From assembly GCF_022429645.1 (NCBI RefSeq), contig NZ_CP092480.1, positions 1,081,501-1,145,500 of the forward strand: DNA of 64,000 nucleotides, given 5' to 3'. This document shows, piece by piece, positions 46,737-56,319 of this stretch. Numbering within the stretch: position 1 is the stretch's first letter; every line of letters begins with the position of its first letter. The notes below the pieces were generated by a model. That model was given only the letters and a program-made list of their open reading frames with translations, did no database searches and was not told the origin of the DNA. Position numbers and translations under genes: made by a program. The stretch comes from Lutibacter sp. A80 (lineage in GTDB: Bacteria > Bacteroidota > Bacteroidia > Flavobacteriales > Flavobacteriaceae).

Positions 46737-47347
46737 TGACACTATTTAATTTTTTAGATATTTTAGGAATTATTGCTTTTGCAATTTCTGGATCTTTGGT
46801 AGCAATGCGAAAAAAAATGGATCCTTTTGGTGTTTTTATAATAGCTTTTGCTACAGCTGTTGGTGGTGGAACCTTAAGAGATGTATTAATAGGTGCGCAT
46901 CCTGTATTTTGGATGAAAAATACAGATGTAATTTTTTATATACTTGGCTCATTTATATTTGCCACTATATTTAGAAAAAACTTAAAATACATTAATAAAT
47001 CACTTTTTTTATTTGATAGTATTGGACTTGGTATATTTACAATTATGGGAACTGAAATTGGTTTAAACGCTAATTTTCACCCAATAATTATAATTTCAAT
47101 AGCTACAATGACTGGTTCTTTTGGCGGTGTAATTAGAGATATATTATGTAATGAAATACCTATAATATTTAGAAAAGAAATCTATGCTACAGCTTGTGTT
47201 TTAGGATCTGCAATATATTTAACATTGCATAATTTTGAAATTAATAGTGCTGTTATATATGTAACAACATCTATTTTAATTATAGCCATTAGATTAATAG
47301 CTCTTAGATTTAAGTTATCTTTACCAACTTTTTACGCAAAAGAATAA
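46736..47347 (+). CDS. Trimeric intracellular cation channel (TRIC/UPF0126) family protein
   Basis: 203 residues with seven hydrophobic segments in two repeat units, each containing the glycine-rich kinked helix: AFAISGSLVAMRKK...GGGTLRDVLIG in the first half and GSFGGVIRDILCNEIP in the second. This is the YadS/UPF0126 signature, now assigned to prokaryotic TRIC potassium-type channels. It overlaps the RDD gene by one base and precedes the Nudix gene by 2 bases, so all three are one operon. Confidence 0.92.
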   Translation: MTLFNFLDILGIIAFAISGSLVAMRKKMDPFGVFIIAFATAVGGGTLRDVLIGAHPVFWMKNTDVIFYILGSFIFATIFRKNLKYINKSLFLFDSIGLGIFTIMGTEIGLNANFHPIIIISIATMTGSFGGVIRDILCNEIPIIFRKEIYATACVLGSAIYLTLHNFEINSAVIYVTTSILIIAIRLIALRFKLSLPTFYAKE

Positions 47348-47349
47348 CT

Positions 47350-47985
47350 ATGAATTTTTTAATTTTAAAAAAACATATTAAACAGTTATCAAATGCTGAA
47401 ACTGGCGGCTTAAAAGCACAATTTAAATTAGCTCCAGACATTAGAAAAGAATTTTCTGAAGAAAAAATTAAAGCTAGCAATCCCAGAAAAGCAGGTGTTT
47501 TAGCTATTTTTTATCCCGATACAAAAGGCGAATTACATATTTTATTAACACTTAGAGCTAGTTACAAAGGTGTACATTCTGCTCAAATTAGTTTCCCCGG
47601 AGGTAAATTAGACCCTAAAGATAGCTCATTACAACATACAGCATTAAGAGAGGCAAAAGAAGAAGTTGGAATTGCTGAAAAAGATATTACTATTTTTAAA
47701 AAAATGACCGAGGTGTACATTCCACCAAGTAATTTTATTGTAACACCTTTTTTAAGTTATTTAGATTATACACCAAAATTCACTAAAAATTATGAAGTTG
47801 AAGCTTTAATTGAAGTTAAACTCTCCGATTTACTTTCAGATTCTGCTGTAAGTTCTACAATATTATCAACCTCATACGCAAAAGAAATTAACGTACCTTG
47901 CTTTAAATTAAACAATTATATTGTTTGGGGAGCAACTGCAATGATGTTAAATGAAATCAAAGAATTAATAAAAATTATATCTTAA
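47350..47985 (+). CDS. Nudix hydrolase, CoA pyrophosphatase type
   Basis: 211 residues. The Nudix box is at about 85-107 (GGKLDPKDSSLQHTALREAK plus EEVGI), preceded by the CoA-specific LLTLRASYKGVHSAQISFPGG (UPF0035 signature). Enzymes of this kind hydrolyse CoA or its acyl derivatives to 4'-phosphopantetheine and 3',5'-ADP. It follows the TRIC gene by 2 bases. An acyltransferase gene with its own -7 element follows 37 bases later. Confidence 0.9.
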   Translation: MNFLILKKHIKQLSNAETGGLKAQFKLAPDIRKEFSEEKIKASNPRKAGVLAIFYPDTKGELHILLTLRASYKGVHSAQISFPGGKLDPKDSSLQHTALREAKEEVGIAEKDITIFKKMTEVYIPPSNFIVTPFLSYLDYTPKFTKNYEVEALIEVKLSDLLSDSAVSSTILSTSYAKEINVPCFKLNNYIVWGATAMMLNEIKELIKIIS

Positions 47986-47994
47986 TTTTTTTAC

Positions 47995-48002
47995 TAAATT
48001 TG
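47995..48002 (+). promoter_or_regulatory. -7 element TAAATTTG of the acyltransferase gene
   Basis: Exact TAnnTTTG match 20 bases before the ATG at 48023, giving a leader of about 17 bases. It lies just after the Nudix stop codon. Confidence 0.45.
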
Positions 48003-48022
48003 TAAGAACCAAAACCAACTAA

Positions 48023-48835
48023 ATGCCTATTTTCAAAAGAAATCCTTTCGGTCATATTTTATTTTTAAAAAAATGGCTGATTCGCTTTTTTGGAATTGTT
48101 TCTCACGGAAGATACCGTAGATTTAACAATCTTCAAATTGAAGGTTCTGAAATTATAAGAGAACTTCCAGAAAAAAATGTTTTATTTGTTTCAAATCATC
48201 AAACTTACTTTGCTGATGTTGCCGCTATGTTTCATGTATTTAATGCTTCTTTAAAAGGAAGAAATAATTCTATAAAAAACATAGGTTATATTTGGCAACC
48301 CAAATTAAACATCTATTATATTGCTGCTTCAGAAACCATGAAATCTGGTCTTTTACCTAAAATTTTCGCCTATGTTGGTTCAATTTCTATTGAACGAACT
48401 TGGAGAAGTGCTGGAAAAGACGTTAACAGACAAGTAAAAATGTCTGATATTAGCAATATTAAAAAAGCTTTAGATGATGGTTGGGTAATAACATTTCCAC
48501 AAGGAACCACTAAACCTTTTAAACCAATTAGAAGAGGTACTGGACATATTATAAAAACATATAAACCCGTTGTAATACCAATTGTAATAGATGGTTTTAG
48601 ACGTTCTTTCGATAAAAAAGGTTTATTGATTAAAAAACGTAATATTTTACAGTCTATGGTTATTAAACCTCCAATGGAAATAGATTACGAAAATGAAACT
48701 GTTGATGAAATTGTTAAAAGAATAGAATTTGAAATAGAACAAGATCCTGCTATGCTAAAAGTAGTGCCTGTTGAAGAATATAAACGTCAAGAAGAAGCCC
48801 TTAATAAACAGCGAAAATTTTGGGATATTTTTTAA
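48023..48835 (+). CDS. PlsC-like 1-acylglycerol-3-phosphate acyltransferase
   Basis: 270 residues of the PlsC/LPLAT fold, acylating a lysophospholipid at the inner membrane. Motif I reads H59-QTYFA-D65, that is H-x5-D instead of the usual H-x4-D; motif III is FPQGT (158-162) with Gln where Glu is normal; an ISIERTWR segment is motif II. The changes suggest a divergent subgroup that may use a different acceptor, or a lower activity. It is followed after 3 bases by a perfect palindromic terminator. Confidence 0.8.
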   Translation: MPIFKRNPFGHILFLKKWLIRFFGIVSHGRYRRFNNLQIEGSEIIRELPEKNVLFVSNHQTYFADVAAMFHVFNASLKGRNNSIKNIGYIWQPKLNIYYIAASETMKSGLLPKIFAYVGSISIERTWRSAGKDVNRQVKMSDISNIKKALDDGWVITFPQGTTKPFKPIRRGTGHIIKTYKPVVIPIVIDGFRRSFDKKGLLIKKRNILQSMVIKPPMEIDYENETVDEIVKRIEFEIEQDPAMLKVVPVEEYKRQEEALNKQRKFWDIF

Positions 48836-48838
48836 AAC

Positions 48839-48875
48839 AAAAAAAGGTAGTAATTTAAATTACTACCTTTTTTTT
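48839..48875. terminator. Perfect 36-bp palindromic terminator, copy 1
   Basis: Seven A, then GGTAGTAATTT and its mirror AAATTACTACC, then T8. Exactly the same 36-base palindrome is found at 57615-57650. It directly follows the acyltransferase gene. TTTGTTTC at 48882-48889 is also repeated after copy 2. Confidence 0.8.
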
Positions 48876-49106
48876 ATATACTTTGTTTCATCAATTTTAA
48901 TTATAATTTATACCAAAATAAGCCCTCACAGAAACTTGTATTTCAAACTCAATACTTTAATTTATTTTAAACAACTCCCCTAGTTTAATAGTATTTATAA
49001 CTATACCCCTTCTTTCTAAATTTATATAATTATTATTTTTATTAAAAAAATAAATTATATTAGCGAATTCTTAATAATCAATATTTATTTCTACACAACT
49101 AATTAT

Positions 49107-49658
49107 ATGAAGTCTAATGACTTTCAAATTCTTCAAAAACTTAAAAAAGGCAACCCAACAGCGTACAAACAATTATTTGATGAATACTATATACCTTTAA
49201 GTGTATATTCCCTAAAATATTGCGACTCATTTCATTTAGCAGAGGATATTGTACAAGATCTCTTTATAAAATTTTGGAATGAAAAAATATATCTTAGATT
49301 AGAAAATGAGATTAGTCCTTACTTATTTAAAGCAGTAAAAAACAATACCCTTAAAACAATTAAGAAAAACAATAAATATCAATTAGAGGAAATTGAAAGC
49401 CAAATTGAAAAATTAATTATTGATGAAACTGATATAGAACTTATTGAACAAGAAAGAAAAAAATTATATCAAGAAATTGATCAGTTACCAGAAAAAAGCA
49501 AAGAAGTTTTTAAAGCAATTGTACTCGATAATTTAAAGTACAAAGAAGTAGCTGAACAGTTAAATATCTCAGTAAACACAGTAAAAACACATTATTCTAG
49601 AGCCTTAAAACAACTTAGAAATTCTTTAGATATTATTATAATGTTATTATTAATTTAA
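49107..49658 (+). CDS. ECF RNA polymerase sigma factor (SusC/D-type regulator)
   Basis: 183 residues. Region 2 (about 14-75) has AEDIVQDLFIKFW, the -10-recognition/core-binding helix, and region 4 (about 122-172) the helix-turn-helix KEVAEQLNISVNTVKTHYSRALKQLR. It is the usual Bacteroidota extracytoplasmic sigma factor that is released by its FecR anti-sigma when the receptor binds substrate. FecR follows 67 bases downstream, then SusC and SusD. The upstream gap after the palindromic terminator (about 231 bases) contains no gene. Confidence 0.93.
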   Translation: MKSNDFQILQKLKKGNPTAYKQLFDEYYIPLSVYSLKYCDSFHLAEDIVQDLFIKFWNEKIYLRLENEISPYLFKAVKNNTLKTIKKNNKYQLEEIESQIEKLIIDETDIELIEQERKKLYQEIDQLPEKSKEVFKAIVLDNLKYKEVAEQLNISVNTVKTHYSRALKQLRNSLDIIIMLLLI

Positions 49659-49725
49659 AAAAAGTTCAAATTTTTGTCACCCATTTTTGATCTTTTGGTA
49701 TATGTATAGTATAGAAGATTCATAA

Positions 49726-50901
49726 ATGAACAAAATTAACACAAAAATTCTAACTCTTTTTAAAGCTTATACAGCAAAAGAAATTAATGAAAAACAATTT
49801 GTTGAGCTACAAAAATGGATTAATCAAAGTACAGAAAATAAACAATTATTTTCTAAGTACTTACTTTATTACAAAAGGTCTAGAAGAGTTACTTTTTACG
49901 ATTCATTAAACAAAGAGTTAGCTTGGAGTAAAGTAATTTCTCAACTATCTCCCCCATTATTGCAACCAGTAAAAAAACAAGGTGTCACAAAAAAAACATA
50001 TTGGAAATATGCAATTGCGGCATCAGTAATAACTATAATATCATTATCAATATTCTTAAATATTAAGTCAATAAATTCAACTCCAGTTATTGTAAACAAT
50101 AAAATTGAGTCACGCTCAAATAAAGCAACATTAACTTTAGAAGATGGTTCTGAAATAACACTAGAAAAAGGTAAAACTTCTATTATTAAAAATGCAACAA
50201 GTAATGGAAAAGAAATTATCTATCAACCAATTGCAAATAAGCAAATCAGCTATAATTATTTAACCATTCCTAGAGGAGGAGAATATAAAATAATACTTCC
50301 AGATAGTACTATAGTATGGTTAAATTCAGAATCTCAATTAAAATATCCAATAAATTTTACAGAAGGAAAACCTCGCCAAGTAGAACTTGTTTACGGCGAA
50401 GCATATTTCGATGTATCACCAAGTACAGCGCATAATGGTTCAAAATTTAAAGTCTATAACAATGGACAAGAAGTAGAAGTATTAGGTACAGAATTTAACA
50501 TAAAGACTTATAAAGACGAAACAAATATTTATACAACTTTAGTTGAAGGAAAAGTCAGTATAAAAACAGATAAACAAAATAGATTACTAGAACCAGGAGA
50601 ACAATCTAATTTAGATATTATTTCTAATCATATTTCAATTAGCAAAGTTAATATTAGACAAGAAACTTCTTGGAAAGATGGGTTATACATTTTTAAAGGA
50701 AAATCATTAAAAGAAATAATGATTACATTGTCTCGCTGGTACAATATAGAAGTAATTTTTGAAGAAAAAAGTTTAGAAGATGCTAGGTTTACAGGTGCTT
50801 TAAACAAAAACCAAAACATTGTAGATATGCTAAACGATATTAAAAACTTTGGAGCAATTAATAATTTCGAAATAAATAATAAAACTATTACCCTTAAATA
50901 G
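49726..50901 (+). CDS. FecR-family anti-sigma factor
   Basis: 391 residues. A cytoplasmic sigma-binding N-domain (about 1-88) is followed by one transmembrane helix (94-112), the FecR periplasmic domain (about 183-280, with LTIPRGGEYKIILPDSTIVWLNSES and YGEAYFDVSPS) and a DUF4974 domain (about 322-390). It receives the signal from the STN domain of the SusC receptor and holds or releases the sigma factor. The gap to susC is 203 bases and includes a hairpin. Confidence 0.93.
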   Translation: MNKINTKILTLFKAYTAKEINEKQFVELQKWINQSTENKQLFSKYLLYYKRSRRVTFYDSLNKELAWSKVISQLSPPLLQPVKKQGVTKKTYWKYAIAASVITIISLSIFLNIKSINSTPVIVNNKIESRSNKATLTLEDGSEITLEKGKTSIIKNATSNGKEIIYQPIANKQISYNYLTIPRGGEYKIILPDSTIVWLNSESQLKYPINFTEGKPRQVELVYGEAYFDVSPSTAHNGSKFKVYNNGQEVEVLGTEFNIKTYKDETNIYTTLVEGKVSIKTDKQNRLLEPGEQSNLDIISNHISISKVNIRQETSWKDGLYIFKGKSLKEIMITLSRWYNIEVIFEEKSLEDARFTGALNKNQNIVDMLNDIKNFGAINNFEINNKTITLK

Positions 50902-51011
50902 GGCGGAATGCAGATAAAGATGTCGGATAACATTTTTAAATAACTAAAATAATAACCCAAAAAATATGAAATAAAGAGAATTAAAACATTATAAAAAGAA
51001 ACAAAAAAAAA

Positions 51012-51057
51012 GAGAATGAAGTTCAAACATTTCGACGTGACTGAAACTTCATCCCTC
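51012..51057 (+). other. Hairpin in the SusC leader
   Basis: An 8-bp perfect stem ATGAAGTT / AACTTCAT (51016-51023 with 51045-51052), extended by GAG / CTC across a small bulge, lies 48 bases before the SusC start. It is not followed by T residues, so it is not a normal terminator. It may affect mRNA stability or translation, or pair with an antisense RNA as is known for some Sus transcripts. Confidence 0.4.
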
Positions 51058-51104
51058 TATGAGTATCAATTAAACTAACGTCTAACTAATACAAAAACAA
51101 ATTT

Positions 51105-54100
51105 ATGGAAATTAAATTAATTAAACCCCATTTTCTTTTTGGAAAAAGGGTACTAATGATGATTATGAGAATATTTATTTTCTTACTTTGCACAACAGTT
51201 TTCAGTTTAACTACTGAAAATGGACTTGCGCAAAAGAAAGTTACTCTAGATCACGACAAAACACTTACTGTTGATGAGGTATTTGAAATTATTGCAAATC
51301 AAACAGAATACAATTTTATTTACCCAGAAAACTTATTTAAAAATATTCCTAAAGTTAAACTTCAAAAAGGTATTATAAGTGTTGGAAGATTACTTCAAAT
51401 TACGCTACCTAAAGGAAAGTATAATGCAATATTAGGTACCGATAATAGGATTACTATAAAAGAAAAAAATCAAAGTCAAAAAATAGAAGTTTTTGGAGTT
51501 GTCAAAGATAAAGATGGACTACTCTTACCTGGGGTTACGGTCTCAATTAAAGGTACAAACAAAGGGCTACCTACTGATTTTGAAGGTACATACCAAATTA
51601 CTGTACCTGATGCTGCAAGTGTATTGGTCTTTTCTTATATAGGCTTTCAAACTCAAGAAATTATAGTTGGTGAACAAACCGAAATAAACATAATTTTACA
51701 AGAGGAAGTTAGTAGTTTAGAAGAAGTTGTTTTAGTTGGATATGGACGTACAAAAAAGAAGGATCTAACTGGATCAGTTGGAACCGTAAAAGCAGTTGAA
51801 ATATCTCAAATAAAAACTCAAACCATAGACCAAGCTTTAGTAGGTAAAATTCCAGGAGTGTATATAAATGCAGTAAGTGGTGCCCCAGGCGCAGGTGCAA
51901 TTGTTCATATTAGAGGTTTAAGTGCTTTACGTGGAGATAATCAACCTTTATATGTAGTAGATGGTGTTCCTATTATAGTAAATCCAATTTTTGAAGAAAA
52001 TGGTATCGGACTTTTTGGAAACAGAGAAAACCCTTTATTAGCTATTAATCCAAATGACATTGAACGTGTAGATGTTTTAAAAGATGCTTCCGCAGCTGGT
52101 ATTTACGGGTCTAGAGCAGCCAATGGTGTAGTTCTTATTACAACCAAAAGAGGTACAAGAAATCAAAAACCACAATTTACATTTTCATTAAATTCAACAA
52201 TATCTAACCCTGTAAAAAAGTGGGATGTATTAAACGTTGATCAATATAAAACATTTGTAACTGAAGGTGCCCAAGCTAGAATTGCTGAAGGCTCTGGAAG
52301 TACAACAGATAATATAATTGTAAATACACCAAATCAATTTTTTGGTAATGCAAACACAGATTGGCAAGATGAAATTACCAATAATAATGCATTATGGAAT
52401 GATTATAAATTTGGATTAAATGGTGGAACTGAAAATATAAATTATTTAGTTTCTGCAGGCGTTACGGATCAAGAAGGTATTATGATTGGTAGTCAATTAG
52501 ACAGGTATAGCTTAAGTGCTAATATAGATGCAGATGTTACGGAACGTATTAAAACAGGAGTATCATTTAATTATAATTATTCGGTAAATAAAACTTCTGG
52601 TGTAACTGATTTAACGTCGGGATTCTTTCGACCAGATTTAGGAGTTTATGACGATAATGGACAGTACACTGGTACACCTGCATTAGGAGGTGTGTTTGGA
52701 CCTGATGTAATTTCTAGAAACCCAGTAGGCGGTTCTGGTTTAGCAACAAATAAAATTATAGGGCAATACCTATTTGGTTCAGTTTATGGAGAAGTAAAGA
52801 TTATAGATGGTTTAAAATTTAGGTCACAAATTAATATTTCAGTGAGTAATGATAAAGCTTCTAATTTCGACCCTTCCTTTTCTGATAATGCTATTTTTAA
52901 CCTCTATAGTTCACCAGTTGCTGAAGCAACACTTGAGCAACAACGTACAGATGCTTTTGCAACAGTTTTTAGTAATACCTTAAATTATTCTAAGTCTTTT
53001 GGTGAACATAAAATAGACGCCATAATTGGAATGTCATGGGATCACAACAGAACAGATATTGAAGCACAAACTTATTCGGGTTTCCCAGATGACTTTATTT
53101 TGGTAGATCCACGTTCTGCTAATCGTATTTCAAGTTATGAAAGTGAATCTATAGAAGGTGGACTTAATTCATTATTTGGTCGTGTAAACTATAATTTTGA
53201 AGATCGTTACTTGGCTACATTAACTATTAGAAGAGATGGTTCTACTAAATTTGGAACAAATAACCAATATGGAACTTTTCCTTCAGGTGCATTAGCATGG
53301 AACATGCATAATGAAGATTTTTTTAATATTGATGCTATCAATCAATTAAAATTAAGAGCTTCTTTAGGACGTACAGGAAATGACAATTTAGCTTCATTTT
53401 CGTATTTAGCTTATATGTCATCATTAGCAAATAATTACTCTCTTTATGCTAATGTTAATGGAATTGCAATTACAGGCTTACCAAACCCTAACATTAGATG
53501 GGAGTCAACAGATCAACTTGACCTAGGTATAGAATTTGGAGCATTTAATAATCGATTGAATGGAGAAATCGTCTATTTTGAAAAAAATACCACAGGAATT
53601 ATTTTATACACGCCATTACCATCTGAAACAGGTTTTGCTGCTTATAATGCAAATGTTGCCGATGTTAGCAATAAAGGTTGGGAAATAACCATAGGAGGCG
53701 ATATTATACGCAATACGAATTTTAATTGGAATTCTTCATTTAATATTTCCTTCATCAAAGGAGTTGTAGATAATTTATATGATGGTTCAATAGCTTCAAG
53801 TGGAAGTTCTCCAAATATTTTAGAAGGGCAACCAATTGGTGTAATTTCTGGTTATGTTCAAGAAGGTATAGCACAAGATCAAGCACAAATTACAGCATTA
53901 AACGCTGGTGCTTCCGATGGAAGTTACTACTCTGGACTTACACAACCAGGAGATTATATTTATAAAGATATTAATGGAGATGGTGAAATAACAACCTTAG
54001 ATAGAACTGTTCTTGGAGATATAAATCCTGATTATTTTGGAGGATGGAACAATTCATTTAGTTATAAAAATTTTGATGCTAGTATTAATGTTCAATTTGC

Positions 54101-54530
54101 ACAAGGACATTCACGTCAAGTATCAAACTCATTACTTCCACAGCTAAGTAATTCAGACCCTTATTTAAATACAACTACCATTGTATATGATACTTGGACA
54201 CCAGAAAATACTAACGCAACATATGGGAGACTTGGCGCGCCTGCTGAAACTCTTAGTTCAACATTCATTAGTGATGCATCTTATGTCCGATTGCGTTCAG
54301 CATCTGTAGGATATAATTTTGAAAATCAGTGGTTAACTGAAATGGGAATAGAAAGAGCCCGTTTAAATTTCTCTGGAAACAATTTATTAACGATTACAGA
54401 TTACGCTGGATTAGATCCAGAATCAGTAAGTAACCCTCGAGGAGGTGAAACAACAAACCTTATTCAAGATGAAGGCTTTGCTTACCCGCTAGCTCAAACA
54501 TTTACTTTAGGCCTAACTATTAGCTTTTAA
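51105..54530 (+). CDS. SusC/RagA-type TonB-linked outer-membrane receptor with STN domain
   Basis: 1141 residues. After a signal peptide (MMIMRIFIFLLCTTVFSL...GLAQ) come an STN signalling domain (about 48-120), a carboxypeptidase-D regulatory-like domain (about 128-205, FGVVKDKDGLLLPGVTVSIKG), the TonB-box region EEVVLVGYG, the plug (about 220-330; DASAAGIYGSRAANGVVLITTKRG) and a long barrel that ends in an aromatic strand (LAQTFTLGLTISF). It imports a substrate delivered by SusD using TonB energy, and its STN domain signals to FecR. The substrate is not evident, since no glycoside hydrolase is adjacent. Confidence 0.95.
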   Translation: MEIKLIKPHFLFGKRVLMMIMRIFIFLLCTTVFSLTTENGLAQKKVTLDHDKTLTVDEVFEIIANQTEYNFIYPENLFKNIPKVKLQKGIISVGRLLQITLPKGKYNAILGTDNRITIKEKNQSQKIEVFGVVKDKDGLLLPGVTVSIKGTNKGLPTDFEGTYQITVPDAASVLVFSYIGFQTQEIIVGEQTEINIILQEEVSSLEEVVLVGYGRTKKKDLTGSVGTVKAVEISQIKTQTIDQALVGKIPGVYINAVSGAPGAGAIVHIRGLSALRGDNQPLYVVDGVPIIVNPIFEENGIGLFGNRENPLLAINPNDIERVDVLKDASAAGIYGSRAANGVVLITTKRGTRNQKPQFTFSLNSTISNPVKKWDVLNVDQYKTFVTEGAQARIAEGSGSTTDNIIVNTPNQFFGNANTDWQDEITNNNALWNDYKFGLNGGTENINYLVSAGVTDQEGIMIGSQLDRYSLSANIDADVTERIKTGVSFNYNYSVNKTSGVTDLTSGFFRPDLGVYDDNGQYTGTPALGGVFGPDVISRNPVGGSGLATNKIIGQYLFGSVYGEVKIIDGLKFRSQINISVSNDKASNFDPSFSDNAIFNLYSSPVAEATLEQQRTDAFATVFSNTLNYSKSFGEHKIDAIIGMSWDHNRTDIEAQTYSGFPDDFILVDPRSANRISSYESESIEGGLNSLFGRVNYNFEDRYLATLTIRRDGSTKFGTNNQYGTFPSGALAWNMHNEDFFNIDAINQLKLRASLGRTGNDNLASFSYLAYMSSLANNYSLYANVNGIAITGLPNPNIRWESTDQLDLGIEFGAFNNRLNGEIVYFEKNTTGIILYTPLPSETGFAAYNANVADVSNKGWEITIGGDIIRNTNFNWNSSFNISFIKGVVDNLYDGSIASSGSSPNILEGQPIGVISGYVQEGIAQDQAQITALNAGASDGSYYSGLTQPGDYIYKDINGDGEITTLDRTVLGDINPDYFGGWNNSFSYKNFDASINVQFAQGHSRQVSNSLLPQLSNSDPYLNTTTIVYDTWTPENTNATYGRLGAPAETLSSTFISDASYVRLRSASVGYNFENQWLTEMGIERARLNFSGNNLLTITDYAGLDPESVSNPRGGETTNLIQDEGFAYPLAQTFTLGLTISF

Positions 54531-54551
54531 TCAATAATAAAATTAGAAAAC

Positions 54552-56060
54552 ATGAAAAATATAATATATCTATATAAAAGTCTTTTTTGCATTCTTTTAT
54601 TGTTATTGACATCTTGTCAATTAACTGAAGACCTTGATGAATATGAACCATTATACTCATTACCAGGAGAAACCGCAATTTCTAACCAAACTTCGGCAGA
54701 ATTAGCTCTTACTGGAATGTATGCCACTCTGCGTCAAACATCGTTAGGTGGGTTTCCACATTATACAATTGTTCCAAGCACACTTAGTGGTATAGATACT
54801 GGAGGGCTTTTTTCCTATGGAGTTGAAGATAAAGGATTTCAATCCAACAATCCAGATCCTACTGGTACAAAAACTAGAGCAATTTACACAAATTTATATA
54901 CATTAATAAATAGAGCAAATTGGGTAATTGAAGGAACTGAAAAATTAGTATCAAGTGACTTTGTAAACCCAGATAGACAACTGGAAATAATTGGAGAGGC
55001 TAAGGCAATGAGAGCTACAGGCCATTTTTATTTATTGCGTTTGTACGGTCAATTTTATGATTTATCTTCTGAATACGGAGTAGTCTTAAATTTAGTTCCA
55101 GCAAAAGATGCTAATCCAAAACCAAGAAATACGGTTGCTGAAACTTATACTGCTATTTTAGATGATTTAGAAGATGCAATTGTAGAAGCACCAAATGTAA
55201 CAAACAAATACTACGCAAGTAGTGTATATGCAAAAGGTTTAAAAGCTAAAGTATTACTCTATAAAGGTGATTATTCTCAAGCAGCTCTAGTAGCAGAGGA
55301 TGTGATAAATAATTCTGGTTCTAATTTTGGATTGATGACTACTTTCGGTGAGTTATTTCAACATGAAGGTGCTAATGACTATTTAAACACTGTTGAATCA
55401 TTATTTAACACCTATTCCGATTTGGATGAAGGTATTGGAAGTGGGAATTTTTGGGATGGAATTTTCGCCAATACTTCAGATGCTTTTTATGAACTAGGAG
55501 AAAATGGTACAATGACTATTAATGGTCAGGTTATTAAGCATGATGCCACAAGAATTCCATATATGCAATTAGGAACACCTTTTAGTTCTAGTTTTAATGG
55601 AAACTTTAAATATAAGCAACGCCAAGGAATAAACTTATATGAAACTCATTATCATTTACGTATGGCTGAAATTTATTTAATTTATGCAGAAGCCGAAGCT
55701 CGCAGAAATACTGTAGTTACAACAGAAGCTTTAAATGCTCTAAATGCAATTAGACTAAGAGCTGGAGCTACAACAACAGGCGCAGATGGATTTGAAACAT
55801 ACCCGATAAGCATCAGTTATCCTGAATTTTTAGAAGCAGTACGTATTGAAAAATTAATGGAATTAGCCACTGAAATGGGAGAAGATTTTTATGATATGGT
55901 ACGTTATGAAATATTAGCAACTCCAACACCTAGCGGTGAAAGTTTTAAAGCTTCCATGGTTAATGCAACTGCAACAAATCAAGATAAATTTATTATACCA
56001 ATTCCTGAAACGTCTATTATTGCAGGACAAGGAGTTGTAAAACAAAATCCATCTTATTAA
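54552..56060 (+). CDS. SusD/RagB-type substrate-binding lipoprotein
   Basis: 502 residues with a lipoprotein signal (LLLLLTSCQLTED, C22). The TPR-like SusD fold shows the N-terminal ISNQTSAELALTGMYATL, the middle EAKAMRATGHFYLLRLYG, and the C-terminal HLRMAEIYLIYAEAEAR, LNAIRLRAGA and LEAVRIEKLMELATEMGEDFYDMVR, ending in IIPIPETSI...QNPSY. It forms a lid on the SusC barrel. It starts 21 bases after susC and is co-transcribed with it. Confidence 0.95.
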   Translation: MKNIIYLYKSLFCILLLLLTSCQLTEDLDEYEPLYSLPGETAISNQTSAELALTGMYATLRQTSLGGFPHYTIVPSTLSGIDTGGLFSYGVEDKGFQSNNPDPTGTKTRAIYTNLYTLINRANWVIEGTEKLVSSDFVNPDRQLEIIGEAKAMRATGHFYLLRLYGQFYDLSSEYGVVLNLVPAKDANPKPRNTVAETYTAILDDLEDAIVEAPNVTNKYYASSVYAKGLKAKVLLYKGDYSQAALVAEDVINNSGSNFGLMTTFGELFQHEGANDYLNTVESLFNTYSDLDEGIGSGNFWDGIFANTSDAFYELGENGTMTINGQVIKHDATRIPYMQLGTPFSSSFNGNFKYKQRQGINLYETHYHLRMAEIYLIYAEAEARRNTVVTTEALNALNAIRLRAGATTTGADGFETYPISISYPEFLEAVRIEKLMELATEMGEDFYDMVRYEILATPTPSGESFKASMVNATATNQDKFIIPIPETSIIAGQGVVKQNPSY

Positions 56061-56092
56061 TAATACAAAATCGTAACATTAATTAGCTTGTA

Positions 56093-56220
56093 TCTTTTAT
56101 AACAATCACCTTTAAATTTAAAATATAATATTTATGTAGAGAATTTGCTTTTAAGTAAATACATTTATAAAAAATATCGTTTTTTTAAAATAAATTAAAC
56201 AAAGGTGATTGTATAAAAGA
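56093..56220. repeat. 128-bp inverted-repeat element between susD and the TlpA-like gene
   Basis: Near-perfect terminal inverted repeats of 21 and 20 bases (56093-56113 with 56201-56220), differing by one inserted A, enclose AT-rich DNA. No T run follows on either strand, so it is not a standard terminator. The size and ends resemble a MITE, but no clear target duplication is seen. It fills most of the 259-base gap. Confidence 0.5.
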
Positions 56221-56319
56221 CTATTCAAATGGAATAAAACTACCATCAATACATATTTTACAAAGTAAATTTTGATACAAAGCTCTAAGAAATATGGTAA
56301 ATTTTAAAAATTAGAAATC

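Noticed and set aside
48771-48983. Plus-strand open frame of 70 codons across the acyltransferase end and palindrome 1
   Set aside because: It overlaps the acyltransferase in another frame and runs through the terminator; the peptide is Lys/Asn/Tyr-rich noise.
50628-51026. Minus-strand open frame of 132 codons over the end of FecR and the SusC leader
   Set aside because: The translation is Phe/Ser/Ile-rich and it covers the DUF4974 domain antisense; no promoter match or family pattern.
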